Assembly: GCF_001039355.2 (NCBI RefSeq)
Contig: NW_019775525.1
Span: 187,502 to 251,501, forward strand
Direction of reading: 5' to 3'
Length of the DNA: 64,000 bases
Origin: Lingula anatina
Taxonomy: Eukaryota; Brachiopoda; Lingulata; Lingulida; Lingulidae
The position numbers were made by a program, and so were the translations under genes. Position 1 is the stretch's first letter, and every line of letters begins with the position of its first letter. This document shows, one piece after another, positions 12,901 through 24,504 of this stretch. The notes beneath the pieces were generated by a model, which had not been told where the DNA came from, made no database searches, and saw only the letters and a program-made list of their open reading frames with translations.

Positions 12901-14083
12901 GCTTGGGAAGTCGGCAGGATGAAGGCTAGGGGAGAACGAGGATTGAAAATAAAAATCTGAATGAAGGCTTTGGCTACTGGGAGTATTTGCAAGAGAGCAA
13001 AGAATGAAAAGGGGATATGATAAAAACAAAAAGTTTAAATAATAATGTTTGTCTGCCTACTTTTAATATTCATAGTATTCGTTTAATAGCGCAAAATTCT
13101 TGGGAATTCGATAAGATATGTCCGCTGCAGAAACTAAGAAAATTACAGTGCAAAATATTGTGTTATTTGTGCACGGCAGTGAGGCATGCATTCCTGTAAC
13201 CATGACTTCAATCCCAGCTGGCACAATAAAATAATCAGAACAGATTTAGTTTGGGTTTTCAGCCAGTAAACCTTTTGCACATATCACATTGAATAGTATT
13301 GAATCTCTTATTTTTGTTATTTTTCATCATTTAAAGTACACTTCAAAACCCATGACAGAAGTACATCTTACAACCAAAGATCAGAATTTAATATAAAGCA
13401 TTGTCGAAAATCCAAAACAGATAGCTAAATTTGTAAATGCAATCTATATTAGAGGACCTGCGAATTTTGTATATGGGTGGTTGTGATGTCTCATATTGCA
13501 CTGAAATAAATAAAAAATAATGTCAAAATATGACGTCATCTTCTAATTTATAATCTCTTTGTAATCCCTGACAACAACTCAATGTGGCTAGGACTGCGTT
13601 TGCGATTTAAAATGTTTAGAAAAAACAGTGGGCTTGACTCTTCCCCGCCTCCCTATATCCTGATCATCACGGAAAAGCTGTTCTGGGTTGTTATCATAAT
13701 ATGCCTTCAAAAATTATTGTTTAATTGATTCTCTTGCGGCTTTTAGGCGTCACATGGTACTGTTAATAGTGTTAAATATGTTATCTTTCAGTCGTTAAGT
13801 CTGACACCTGTCTGTGTCAGTCTCAGCAGTTAATATACGGTCTGACGTGAGGTGCTTAAATATTTATTACATCTCTTTAAAGAGAGAGAGGGAGAGAGAG
13901 AGAGAGAGGGAAAGAGAGAGAGAGGGAGGGAGGGTGGGAGAGAGATAAAGAGTGTATGTATGTGTATATAATATCTTATGTTATATGTTATGTTATTATG
14001 TGTATTTATATGGAGTAAAATATCTAATACGGAGACACCAAACACTTACCTGTCAACACTGCCAGCACCAGAAAATGTCCCAT
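9265..14083 (-). CDS. three-domain peritrophin-A (CBM14) protein with Thr-rich stalk and GPI-like tail
   Basis: Five exons give 406 residues: 14083-14050, 12925-12710, 12323-12087, 11398-11015 and 9614-9265. All four introns are phase 1, and internal exons are multiples of three (216, 237, 384 nt), so the frame closes exactly. Residues 1-20 are a signal peptide (MGHFLVLAVLT then AFILPTSQA). Three six-cysteine CBM14 domains follow at about residues 21-83, 92-150 and 185-245, one per exon. Exon 4 continues into a nearly pure Thr/Pro tract, probably an O-glycosylated stalk. Exon 5 adds repeated EPTT units, a Ser/Thr-rich spacer with N-glycosylation sequons, and a hydrophobic C-terminus after a small-residue stretch, as expected for a GPI-anchor signal. 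This predicts a cell-surface or matrix-tethered chitin binder. If the exon 4 donor (CAAG|GTAATAG) is not used, the frame runs on to a stop at 10905 and ends in a second hydrophobic tail. Confidence 0.85.
9927..9957. repeat. (CA)n microsatellite
   Basis: CA dinucleotide run within an intron of the three-domain CBM14 gene. Confidence 0.9.
10826..10883. repeat. (TTATA)n pentanucleotide repeat
   Basis: About eleven near-perfect five-base units, just downstream of the alternative stop at 10905 of the CBM14 gene. Confidence 0.9.
10905..11014 (-). other. alternative 3' coding end of the CBM14 gene (read-through of exon 4)
   Basis: The exon 4 frame stays open past its donor for 36 codons and stops at 10907-10905. 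The extension holds a basic patch (NRKKSG) and ends in a hydrophobic stretch (GLFLVIGALVWS). It is another plausible GPI signal or tail anchor, so retention of the intron start would still give an anchored protein. Whether it is used is unknown. Confidence 0.4.
11567..11720. mobile_element. MITE with ~25 bp terminal inverted repeats
   Basis: The left end contains GGGCCCGTATCTCGAAAGC and the right end contains its reverse complement with one extra G. The repeats extend over the ATCGCG motif. About 154 bp with no coding capacity, lying in intron 3 of the three-domain CBM14 gene. Confidence 0.75.
13880..13946. repeat. (GA)n-rich microsatellite
   Basis: Interrupted AG/GGGA run within intron 1 of the three-domain CBM14 gene. 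Confidence 0.9.
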
Positions 14084-14915
14084 GGCAACTGAAGAAGTTG
14101 TAAACTGAAACTTAAAAGTTGGAAATTTATATTTATATGTTGAGACAAACTCAAATTCATTTTCATTTTGATCTATTTTGATTCTGTTTCCTTGCTATAC
14201 AAGTGCTGTGTCAGGCTCTTGTGTTAGGTGCTTTCTTTACCAAAAATATCAATTCAAAATTATTCATATATTCAAAGCCGTCAACCAGAGTATAATGTCA
14301 TACACACGAGGAAACAAAGCACTTGTGCGTTCCTACATTTGACGGACGCGCTGTCCTGGCGACCATCAGGTATTTCATAACCACTAGCAGGACAGGGTGT
14401 GCGCTATTGTGGTGGAAATTAAACGAAAGGTGCGTTACAAATGACTTGGGTTGGCCCTTCCTGTATCTAACCAGCTGTCCTCACCGTTGAGGGTTCATAG
14501 CAAGAAAGATCGACTCAACTTGGCTATAAACCCACCTTAAACCTTGGAGTCATGCCCGTTTTATGACTCATTTGGACACGTGACAAGATCAGATGCGGAA
14601 AAAAAAACAACCCAGGATTCAGATTTTTCTTCAAACTATACCTCTGTAATCTGCTGGTTTAATGCACCTACATGTTAGAGGTTATTTTGCCGTAAAAGTT
14701 GGAAATCAAGGCGGTGAATAGGCACTAAAGGGCAATCACAAGGGATATCTCAATTCCGAGTTTTAAATGTACATGTATAATTGTTTTGGCATGTTGTATG
14801 ATCCCATTTGGCATCAGAAATATATTTTAGAAAAATATATCCCTTCTATCCTCTCCCTTGTTTATTGTGCNNAAAAAAAAAAAAAAAAAAAAAAAGCACT
14901 ACAGGCAAAAATCTA

Positions 14916-15082
14916 TTTTTCCTTTTCCTGAATGATTCAGCCCCGGGGTTTAACACGGGGAAGCTACAGCAATACATGTATATGTATGATATCCGTACTT
15001 TTCCCTTTCCTGATAATCTCATAATCCCTGGGTTTACCACCGGGAAGTAACAGTTGAACATGTATATGTATGGCATCCGTAG
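14916..15082. repeat. two-copy ~83 bp tandem repeat
   Basis: Units 14916-14998 and 14999-15082 share the order TTTTCC(C/T)TTTCCTG, then a CCGGGG/CCTGGG-type motif with GGAAG, then ACATGTATATGTATG and ATCCGTA. They differ at many positions, so this is an old duplication. It lies next to the N gap. Confidence 0.75.
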
Positions 15083-15768
15083 CATTGAAATAGGGTACTT
15101 TAAACTACGGTTCTAGATTCATAAACAGCTTAAATGGCAATCACACCGGTGCAGACAAAGTTTAATGTTAAAATAATACAGTTGACACCTGCCGGCAGTC
15201 AGGGGCGGATTGAGAGGAAGGACGGGCGGTTCTTTCGAAAGTTCTCAAAAATTAATTATTTTTAGAAAAAGTTTCCGTGTACCACCCGAGGGAGAGACCC
15301 TGTCACTGCGGATGTCCTGCTTGCGATGATACAAATCCTGAGACGCAAAATTAATGTTTCTCACCAATCTAGTGCGAGATCGTGATGGTGTAAAGACTAG
15401 CGGTGAAACAAGTCATGATTCAAAACATATGAAATAAAATCAAACATAGCATAAGAAGAGTCGAAAAAAGAAAAGAAAAAACAGAATTAGCGATTATTAT
15501 ATTGAGGGTGTTTTATCAAACTTACATTAAAAACCAACACCTGTTTTAAAAGTCGCATTTTAAAGTACATCTAAAAGTGGTTAGCTAATGTCCACTGACA
15601 CATAGGTAGTAATATTTCGTTAAACGAGCAACAAACTTACCATATGACGGAGAGATATTCTTGATAATAATGGATCAAAAGTAAATTGCAGATAGCGACA
15701 GTAAATTTTTTTAAAAACTTGTTAAAACAACGATAATTTTTGATGAAGTATAAAAACGTATGCCTTAC

Positions 15769-15830
15769 CTTTTGTCACGGCGCTCACTGGAGTGAACTGA
15801 TATTATTCGACTTAATCTTTTTTCATAAAA
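15769..15830 (-). other. candidate non-coding first exon of the three-domain CBM14 gene
   Basis: A minus-strand donor (CAAAAG|GTAAGGCA) at 15769/15768 has no long frame upstream. The coding exon at 14083 is preceded by a TTTCAG acceptor near 14105, so an intron of about 1.65 kb between them is plausible. The upstream limit is arbitrary. Confidence 0.35.
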
Positions 15831-17155
15831 CTTATTTCATATTCCATCTCTCACAAAAGGAAGGGGCGTTCGTCATTCGCCATAACACAATTAATCTTAA
15901 AATTCTTTTATCATACTAATGAAAACGTCAAACTCTTTGTTGTTTATGTGGAATTTTGAATGAGTTTTGATAAAAGTGATGACTGTACTGCACACCTGTT
16001 GTGGGATGACAGCTAAGAACTGACGGATATAGGTATTGCTGGGGAGGGGGGACAAATTTGCTTCACTTTGGCTTCACTCTGCAAATTTCATTTTGATATT
16101 AAGGCACACAGATGAAAACTTGTTTTTTCTCCTTTTCCTTGTATTTTTATCTAAAAGAAAAGGGAGGAAAGAAAGTTGAAATGAGATCATTAAATTAAAT
16201 AATTCCGTCTGCACTGAGTAAGCATAAATTATTGTATTGTTTTTCTGCATGTGAATACAAGTACGGTATTTGTTCGTGAAATTAAATTTGAAGCAATAGG
16301 GCATATTATCCAATCAAATATATTTGAAAATTCCCGGTGAAAGTGGTCTTTGTTTAGAAAACTTTAAAACTGTACCTTGGGCGTTTATCAGGGAATAGGC
16401 TATGCTCTGTGGTTGATTTGAAATAATTAATCTAAAAAAGAATGTCACTTGAAGTGCTAGAAAGATGAAATATGTGAATAATTGCTGCACTGTGGTACCC
16501 ACACTTATGAAAGTGACCACCTAATGCAACTCGTAATATGTCAGCCTCGTTGACAGTTAAAAAGTTTCAAGTACCCAGTCTACTTCACTTGGAACATAAC
16601 AGGAAACATGCACGCATACAGAAATGAAATAAAGTTAGAAATTAGGTCGTACATTAATTATTTAATACAGCGCTCTTGACTATTTAATGATATATTCATT
16701 ACACAACTGTGTAGTTCGCCGCCTCGCCAAGGATTCACCAGTCGTCCAATCGCCACCACTTACATCAGGTCCAGGACTCAATATTCAGTCTTGATTATTT
16801 TAATAGATAATAATAATATGATAATTGATTATTTTATTAAAAGCCCTAGATCTGGTGTTACGTTGCATTTCGTGGCTGTATTTAAAATATGCGAACATTG
16901 TGATCAATACAACGTATTCAGGTCAGGTCTGGTATTAACAACATTAACTGCGTAACACCTGGGATGTTTTCTTGAAGCGCATGCAGTGACACTTATTTAC
17001 TTTACTTAAGGTCGTGTCCTAGATTTACACTCGGATATACAACATAGCGTCTTGACCTGATGCTCGGCGTGTTGGTATAAATATCGTGTTGGTTGTATTA
17101 CGGTTGATAACGCTGTTTGTATTCTGGCCACATATCTGTCGGATGCACTGCCAAT

Positions 17156-17269
17156 ATGGAGGACGGTGGAAGTAGAACTACTGACGGTGTAGGTGAGATT
17201 TGCCTTTGGTTTGGCCTTAGCCAACCTCTTTCTCTCTATCCCTCTCTTCCTGTGTATGTGCGTGACAAC

Positions 17270-17318
<49 letters not shown>

Positions 17319-20300
17319 CGCGCGCGCGCGTGCGTGTGTGTCTGAGAGAGATGGTTCCAGCATCAATCCTACGGTGTAGTTCAAGAGTACCACAATAATA
17401 ATCAGGTCTATTGCCATCTACTCGATCGCACGCAACCACGAAATGTGCATCTAAATGTGTCGGGCTATATTCCTATCAGGGCAGTCTAACAGTCTTAGTA
17501 TCTGGGGTTACTTGACAAGGTCATTACCTTAGACGACTTATTGATTTAGCCGACTATCGAGCGAGACAAACTTGTGAGAGACGTGCAAAATTCTTATATA
17601 TAGATACATGTTGCAGGCCGTCTTAAGGGTGCTTACCCATTCACGCGTTACGTTACATGCCTCGCACATTTAAACCTTCAGCAGAAAAACAATTATGTAC
17701 CAATGTTCAATTATCCACAGTTGATCTCTCTCTTTTATTTTACTACTACAACGTTATAAATTATTTTCCATATCACAAACGTAAATTTACTTAGTGATTC
17801 ATCATTCACTTCCTGTGACTGTTTGATATACATGTAGGTACTAACCTTCATGAAATTTACATTAGCATCAGTGTTTTTTCTTCTTAAGGTTATCAATTCG
17901 AAGATAACTTCAAGGTGACAAAAGAAATTAAAGAAGACTTCTCCAAGGAGGGATTTATAATCATAAGGTAATTATGGCTTCTTGACAAACGATTGATTGA
18001 TCAATATTTTAATATTTATAATGACAAATTATGCTGTGATGCATTTTATTAAAAACTCCATGCTCCTTGCAAAATGTCTAAAACAGTTAAATTCTAACAA
18101 TAAAGCTTTAAATGATGGAACAAAAATGTTCATGAAATATCAAGACAAGGAAAGACTGCTAATGCAGGAAAGACTACCAAGACACTCCATTCTCCCCATC
18201 CTTTATCCCAACACGGCCGTCAGTCACAAGCACGTAAAACTACGGAAGCGGTAGGGGTAGGGGTAACTCTCCTATCTGCGGCGCTTTTTCTATTTGAATG
18301 GATACCTCCCCCCTCCTCCCTACCCCAAACTTAAATCTGGCTTTTTGCACGTATCCGATATGCATATGCAAGGACACATATTCTAAGCATTGCCCTACTG
18401 CCTATACCAAATATGTGAAGGCGATATGGTGTTTTTGAAAATAAGGTAAACAATACACATTTTGCACTTTTTACAAGAGATAAGTTCTACATGTATGCTT
18501 TCTTTTTCTTCAGGAAACTGTTGGATTCTGAAGAAGTCACTAAGCTGAGGAACGCGCTGGAAAACGACCAAGGTCTGAAGGAGAATAATTATGCCAGAGA
18601 TGACGGCGAGGGGCGGAGGACAAAGGTCACACTGTGGAATCATCCCGGAAATGACGTCACTGGAATTATTTCTAGGAGTGAAAAAGTGGCGGGAACTATG
18701 GAAGAGGTGAGTTAGAATGTTAATTTCTTCCTTTTCTCGTGTAACCTCGAATCAAGAAATAAAATTATCCTTAAACCGGTTTGTTGGACCGATTGCTTCT
18801 ATCATTTCTTCTAAGTACTTTTTAATGTCAAGATGTATCCACTGTGTGCAATTGTTGAGACAAACGGGTTTTTTCGGCCTTATATTAGCTTAATAAAAAA
18901 TGTGATCCGGAAACTATGTTTGAAATTGGAGGTGCTTGGCTACGCCAGTCGAACACCGCCAAATCTTTTAATGCAGCCTTTAAACATCAACCTAAATACA
19001 GCTGTGTCAAAAGCAGCCACAATCCAGTAGTAAAATGGCACTCTGTGTTATACAACGTGATAAAAACTCAAGCTGTAAAACAGCGACCTATATATGTCAA
19101 AATAATGATAAAATTGTGTCTTTATCTCAGCTGCTGGGAGGGGAGGTGTACCACTACCACGCCAAGGTAATCATGAAGGAACCTTTCACTGGAGGGGCAC
19201 ACATCTGGCACCAAGACTACGGGTGGGTATAGTTTGTTCTATTGTCAATAGATGGCGACACCGCTCTGAGCATTGTGTGTGTGTCTTTGTGTTTTTGTGT
19301 GATCCTTTTACATGTATTTAACAAAGAAATATAATGCAGAAATTAATTTGTAGATATTGGTATGAGAACGGCTGTCTGTTTCCGGACATGGGCACTGTGT
19401 GGGTGGCTATAGACAGAGCTGACATGTCTAACGGCTGTCTGAAGGTACAATATGACTAATATATATCCCAGGCCCGTAGCCAGCAATTTCAAAAGGGGGG
19501 TTCTTTTTCTGAAAAAGTGGACCTTTTCCCATAAAAACTTCATGTACCTAGATCAAATTTTACCCAGAATGGACCTTTTCTCAGCGAAAGGGGCGGTTCT
19601 TTCGAACCCCTCGACCCCCCCCCCCCCTGGCTACGGGCCTGTATCCAGTTGGAGCACCCTTAGTCTCAGAGACTACTAGAAACTGCTCCCAACTGTTAGA
19701 TGGCGTCAGTTACTAATTAACTAAATAATAATGTAGGGTGTTACTGGAATCGTCAGGGCGGAGCAAGCTATAGAAAACATGGTTCTGAGATTAGGTCAGA
19801 CAAAAGTTTCGAGAAAATCAGTTTTTTTCGCATTTATTAATTTAATGGGAAAATTCAGGTGCATATTTGGTGAATCGCGCACACTGTGGGTTTGGCATTT
19901 TCACCCCCCCCCCCCCCACCACCAGCCCCTGCCCCCCCCCTTCCTTACTTAAAATCGAAAAACATGCTGTCGACCAACCCCTTCATTTTAACATGAATTT
20001 AAACTAAGATCTAATATACCGTTTACAGATTACAGTTTATTACCGTTTATTAGATCTTAGATTTAAATAATTTGTCGGCAGGAACCAATTACATTAGATT
20101 GTTTCCTGTATACCTAATATGTTAACTTCAGTTATTCACTAGCATGATTATTCTTTTCTTTGTGTATTTATAGATTTTAATTGTCATCAATGCCATTGTC
20201 ATACTTCAGATCTTGCCGCGCTCGCACCTGGCAGGTAGGATAAATCACGTGCCAATAGGAGACCAAGTCGGGGCAGATTTAAAAAGAGTGGAAGAGCTGT

Positions 20301-21055
20301 CCAAAGTCTTGCCGCTGACCTATGTCCAGCTTGACCCCGGAGACGCCCTTTTCTTTCACTCCAACATTTTGCATAGAAGTGACCAAAACAACAGCCCAAA
20401 CAGACGCTGGGCGTTTCTTGTGTCTTTCAACCGCGCCTCTAACAACCCTGTGTATGATCATCATCATCCAAAATACACACCGCTGAAGAAGGTAAGTCTT
20501 ACAACACGTGTGCGTGTGTGTGTGTGTGTGTGGAGGAGGGAGGGAACTTAGGAGAGGTTATCTACATTGCATTATTTAAATCACTACAAACCAGTCTATG
20601 GGTCTAAAAGGCCTGCAGAACGAACATGTGCTTGAAATGTCCCCGGCTTGCACAATGTTAAAAGATTAAGTTTAATATTACTACGACCCATAGACCTGCC
20701 TATCTGTGAAACAGGTAGATATACATTTGAACGTTGAAATTAGTTTTCTTTCTTTAAAAAATGATCTGACTTTGTTAAATTTTATAATATACTGTAGTGT
20801 AGAGAATGGCCAAAAGTAGACTATCGTAGATGAAAGGAGCATTTTTCTTTCTTTCTGTTTTGGACATCGTGATGTTTATAAAGTTGCATTTCAATACTGG
20901 CATATAATTTCCCATCGTAAACGTTTCTCCAGGTCCCGAACAGTGCCATCAAGTCGTGTGACATCAAGACGACAACTGACGGGAAAGATTTCTTCCACGG
21001 ACCCAAGGATGACTTCTCGCTGAAGCAAGTCAAAAAAGCAAAATTGGAGGCCTGA
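17156..21055 (+). CDS. PhyH-type Fe(II)/2-oxoglutarate dioxygenase
   Basis: Seven exons close in frame to 298 residues: 17156-17192, 17889-17967, 18514-18706, 19131-19222, 19354-19444, 20210-20491 and 20933-21055. Phases agree at every junction. The fold is the phytanoyl-CoA dioxygenase (PhyH) double-stranded beta-helix. Visible iron ligands are H130 and D132 in the HxD motif (IWHQDYGYW), with a distal His at about H219 (LHRSDQN). R229/R230 in NRRW would bind 2-oxoglutarate. Such enzymes hydroxylate small substrates while turning 2-oxoglutarate into succinate and CO2. The family is broad, so the substrate cannot be read from sequence, and true phytanoyl-CoA hydroxylase activity is not implied. 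No signal peptide and no peroxisomal C-terminal tripeptide (it ends KLEA), so probably cytosolic. All key residues are intact. Intron 5 carries a complete MITE. Confidence 0.9.
17271..17340. repeat. compound (TC)n(TG)n(CG)n microsatellite
   Basis: TC run followed by TG and CG dinucleotides in intron 1 of the dioxygenase gene. It generates Ser-Leu and Arg-Glu pseudo-frames. Confidence 0.95.
19469..19641. mobile_element. complete MITE with perfect 15 bp inverted ends and TATCC duplication
   Basis: Begins CAGGCCCGTAGCCAG and ends with its exact reverse complement. Both sides are flanked by TATCC (19464-19468 and 19642-19646). The interior carries G-rich and C-rich arms and a GTGGACCTTTT motif, with no coding capacity. 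It sits in intron 5 of the dioxygenase gene. A degenerate relative lies at 28926-29028. Confidence 0.85.
19999..20073. repeat. inverted repeat, CTAAGATCTAATA family
   Basis: Left arm AACTAAGATCTAATA and right arm TATTAGATCTTAGA enclose a short centre with ACCGTTTA repeats. It is related to the perfect palindrome at 56349-56385. Confidence 0.7.
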
Positions 21056-22567
21056 AAACACGGCGGAAATCCATCAGATTTCTTGTAGATAGCTTGAAGT
21101 TTAAATTAGTATTTTGCAAATAAAAAACAATCCGTTTTGGTTCACTGGCACAAGTCAAAGAACAATACTGGCGGCAAGTAATAAAACACACTTAAAATGC
21201 AAATTATTTTTCGAGGGTGGCTGAATTTTTGACTAATTTTTTTGACAAAGCTGTTTTAACAGATATGGTATCGGCATATGCATCTTCTGGTACATTACAT
21301 CTTGCCTGTTATGAATTATTTTTCAATAGCTTTAGACTATTACGTTTAGAACAGAGAAGGCGGAATGGAGTCCGTCTTAGGTAAAAAAAGTTTTCTTTTA
21401 TTTTCTCGTACACGTGTACAGTATGTATCCATAGCATTCAAGTTGATGCTCACAACTCACACTGCTGAAAGGTATATCCCAGAGCTTTCTGTCTCAACCT
21501 GCATGCTGTATAGACCGGAGTTCTCTGTTCAATTTAGTTGATGATGCAATTCTAAGGCGGGAACTGGACAAGATCCACCCCTATCTGTTGTCTCATGTAT
21601 ATACTAGAAACTATAGCAACATTTCTATTTGAAAAAAAAAAGGACGAGGGAGAGTTATAGAAATATCGGTTATGGCAAATCCTATTGTCGTTACATTACA
21701 ACCTGACTTAAAATGCGAGTGTGAGATAACTTGGTCGATCCAGTTCACTTGTTTTGTGACTGAATACAATATTCATTATATTTTCAAGAAGCCCAATTAT
21801 TTTAATTATACCAGCTGAGGATAGTAAATAGGACAGGACCAATATTTTTGATGCGATATGAACTGACAGGTGGGCGGACCCATGGTCATGTGACATATAG
21901 ACGTCATATACCACGTGCCGTGAATGCTGACAATCACAATTTGCTTTAGTACCGGATAGTTTTTTTTTTTTCTTTTGTAATGGAACTAGGGGAAAAGTCG
22001 ACAATTAAAGATGACTTGGCAATTTTGAATTTATGTGTGAATTCAAAATCTAAAGATTTTTTTTTACGACAAGTGCAGGTCGTCTGCATATACATAGGAA
22101 GTTTAATCTTTTTATTGAAAAATACATTATACAATAAAACCATGTCTTTCAGAAAAAGTAAAAAAAAGAATTATGTCTTTTATCTGCAATAACATTCTAT
22201 AATAAATATGTAATATGTTGACCTGTGTAGGGTTCCCTGTTGCTGCTGTTATGACATGTAACATATTACAAATAAAAAATTACAGGTAAAATATTACAAG
22301 TAAACAGGTCAGACAGAAGTTCTTCACAGGTTGTTGTACATGAAAGTTTCAACCGTCCAGTGTTGGACTTGGCGGTTAGATCAGTGTTTCAGTATCACAG
22401 TAAAGGTTGTCCCCCGTGGACATGTCATCCTCCTTCCTGGGGTCTCTGCATCCTCTGGGGGCTCTAGGCACTTGCCATCCCTGGGGTTTGGGGAGGTAGA
22501 TGGCAGGGGTGGGGGTGTTGAGGTATGTGGGAGGGGGGTCTCTTTCCACTAAATGGGTCTACGTGTG
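21056..22567. other. 3' UTRs between convergent PhyH and ligase-like genes
   Basis: No coding gene. A plus-strand AATAAA at 21118-21123 is a good polyadenylation signal for the dioxygenase gene, 63 bp after its stop. A minus-strand AATAAA at 22111-22116 may serve the ligase-like gene. The plus strand is strongly G-rich near 22455-22545. Confidence 0.55.
21118..21123 (+). terminator. polyadenylation signal of the dioxygenase gene
   Basis: Canonical AATAAA 63 bp downstream of the TGA stop. Confidence 0.6.
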
Positions 22568-24466
22568 TCAAGTGTCTGATGCTGATAGTTCTGTCCATGA
22601 AGAATGCACTTTATCTGTTAAATGGGATTCTTCTAAATATCTTTTCCTTAAAATGAAATAAAATTTAGAAAATTAACAATTTTTTATAACTTATAACTGC
22701 TTAAATAAAAAAAAAACTTTCTGCATTTGAAACAAAATGACCACAAAACTTGGGGATTTACAAAACAATCAAATACGGATTTTAAACTTGTCTAACCTTT
22801 TAGACCAAAATCTTAGTCTACTTTGACCAAATACAATTCAGTAGTTAATCACTTACAGGAAATATTACTCCTGCTTCATGAGAAGAATGATGTGGTTCAT
22901 GGTTTAGATAATGCACTTTATTGGTGTGGACCATAATACCTACAGACTTATGTTGAACTGAATGGACCAAATTTCTAAGAGATGGGGTCAACTTTTGGTT
23001 TAAAGTTATTTTGAGAAAGCAGTCCTTGAATGTGATGAAAAGAAACCTTACCATAGTACAGGAAATAAATCTGCAACGTCTGCCACTGTTATATTTCCTC
23101 TGTCAACACCTCCTACACACCATCTCACAAATTTGGTTCCTAGGTCCTATGCAAAAATAAATAAATAAATACATAAATACATACATAAATTAATTAATGA
23201 ATTAAATACAATTGTCCAAAGGTACATTCCTGGAAGAAAGGGCTAATGTTACTCTGAAGATCGACTGTTGAAAATATGTCTTAAAATTTAAATACTTGTA
23301 TAATGGTTTGAAACCAAATCTACTGGACTGAGTTAATATCTTATTTTATCTTATCCTGACTGAATATCAAATCTGAATATCACATAAAGAGACTGTGATA
23401 TATCAGATAGAATTACAGTAACATACCTTCCATAACTTCACACTTCCGTTATCTAAGTTCAACCATTTTTGAATTTCATCTATCCTCCTTTCTGTCTGAA
23501 AACACAGAGAAGAGATCGTAACATGCTCACTGTTTTTTTAATTCAATAAATCATTTAATAACGGATCCATATACCCATGTTTGGCAAATGGAAAATTTGC
23601 AATTTAAATCCTGTAAATAACTTTATGTCATCATTATTAAATACACTATATACGATTTTTTAAAAATCATTCAGTGGAAAAAAATATAATTACAGGATTT
23701 ATTTTGCTTTTGGTCACTTTGGTGCAATTCACATAACTGCAAATTTCATTTTATTAGTTTCAACAAATAACACATTAAGACTTTTATTATACTACAAACA
23801 GCCAGCCTGTTTTTGTTTCTCTTCCAAGGAAGTAAAAAATAACTAAAATTTCCAATCTGTATCAGAGAGTATATCTGCTTCTCTCTTCCGACCTTCACTA
23901 ACCTTATTCAGAGCCTTGGATAAAGAGAAAGTACTGGGAGATTTGTTATTCTGTTGGCAGGTACTCCGACTCTTCTCCCTAATGGCTCTACACACAATGT
24001 ACCTGTGACAATATAATAGCATGAGTTACATGAACAGCTGAATGACATGGAAAAGAAGGAGCAACATGAAACCCCGCCCACAATAAAATAGAAAAGTTAC
24101 TTTCCAGTGATCCTTGAAAGTAAGGACGTCAAACTGCTCTTACCAGATGTTCATTTCACTTTTTAAAAGTAACCTTTCATTCAGTTTCAACTAAACTTTA
24201 AAAATAGTTTCATGAAATAAACCACTGCTGTAACAAAATGCCACCTGACTGCTTAACAATTAACAATAAACTGATTTTTTCTGCTTACTATGTCTCAATT
24301 TAAAAAAAAATGAAAATAAAGGATGAAAGTTGAAGACAATGCCAGGTATTGTGTATAATCACCATATAGTTTTCTTCTTCAGCAATCCCATCACAGATCT
24401 GGTGGAGTCCAGAAAATAAAATACCTCTCCTTCATAGCCATAACCCTGACGCACCTGAAATATGTA

Positions 24467-24504
<38 letters not shown>

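Larger units (their letters stand above)
14084..17155. other. intergenic region between divergent CBM14 and PhyH genes
   Basis: No coding gene seen. It contains an assembly gap of two N (14871-14872) followed by a poly-A run, a two-copy tandem repeat (14916-15082) and a candidate CBM14 5' UTR exon ending at 15769. Confidence 0.5.

Noticed and set aside
22455-22545. G-rich plus-strand tract as a regulatory G-quadruplex
   Set aside because: It lies in the 3' UTR of the minus-strand gene, where the RNA would be C-rich. Nothing else supports a function.
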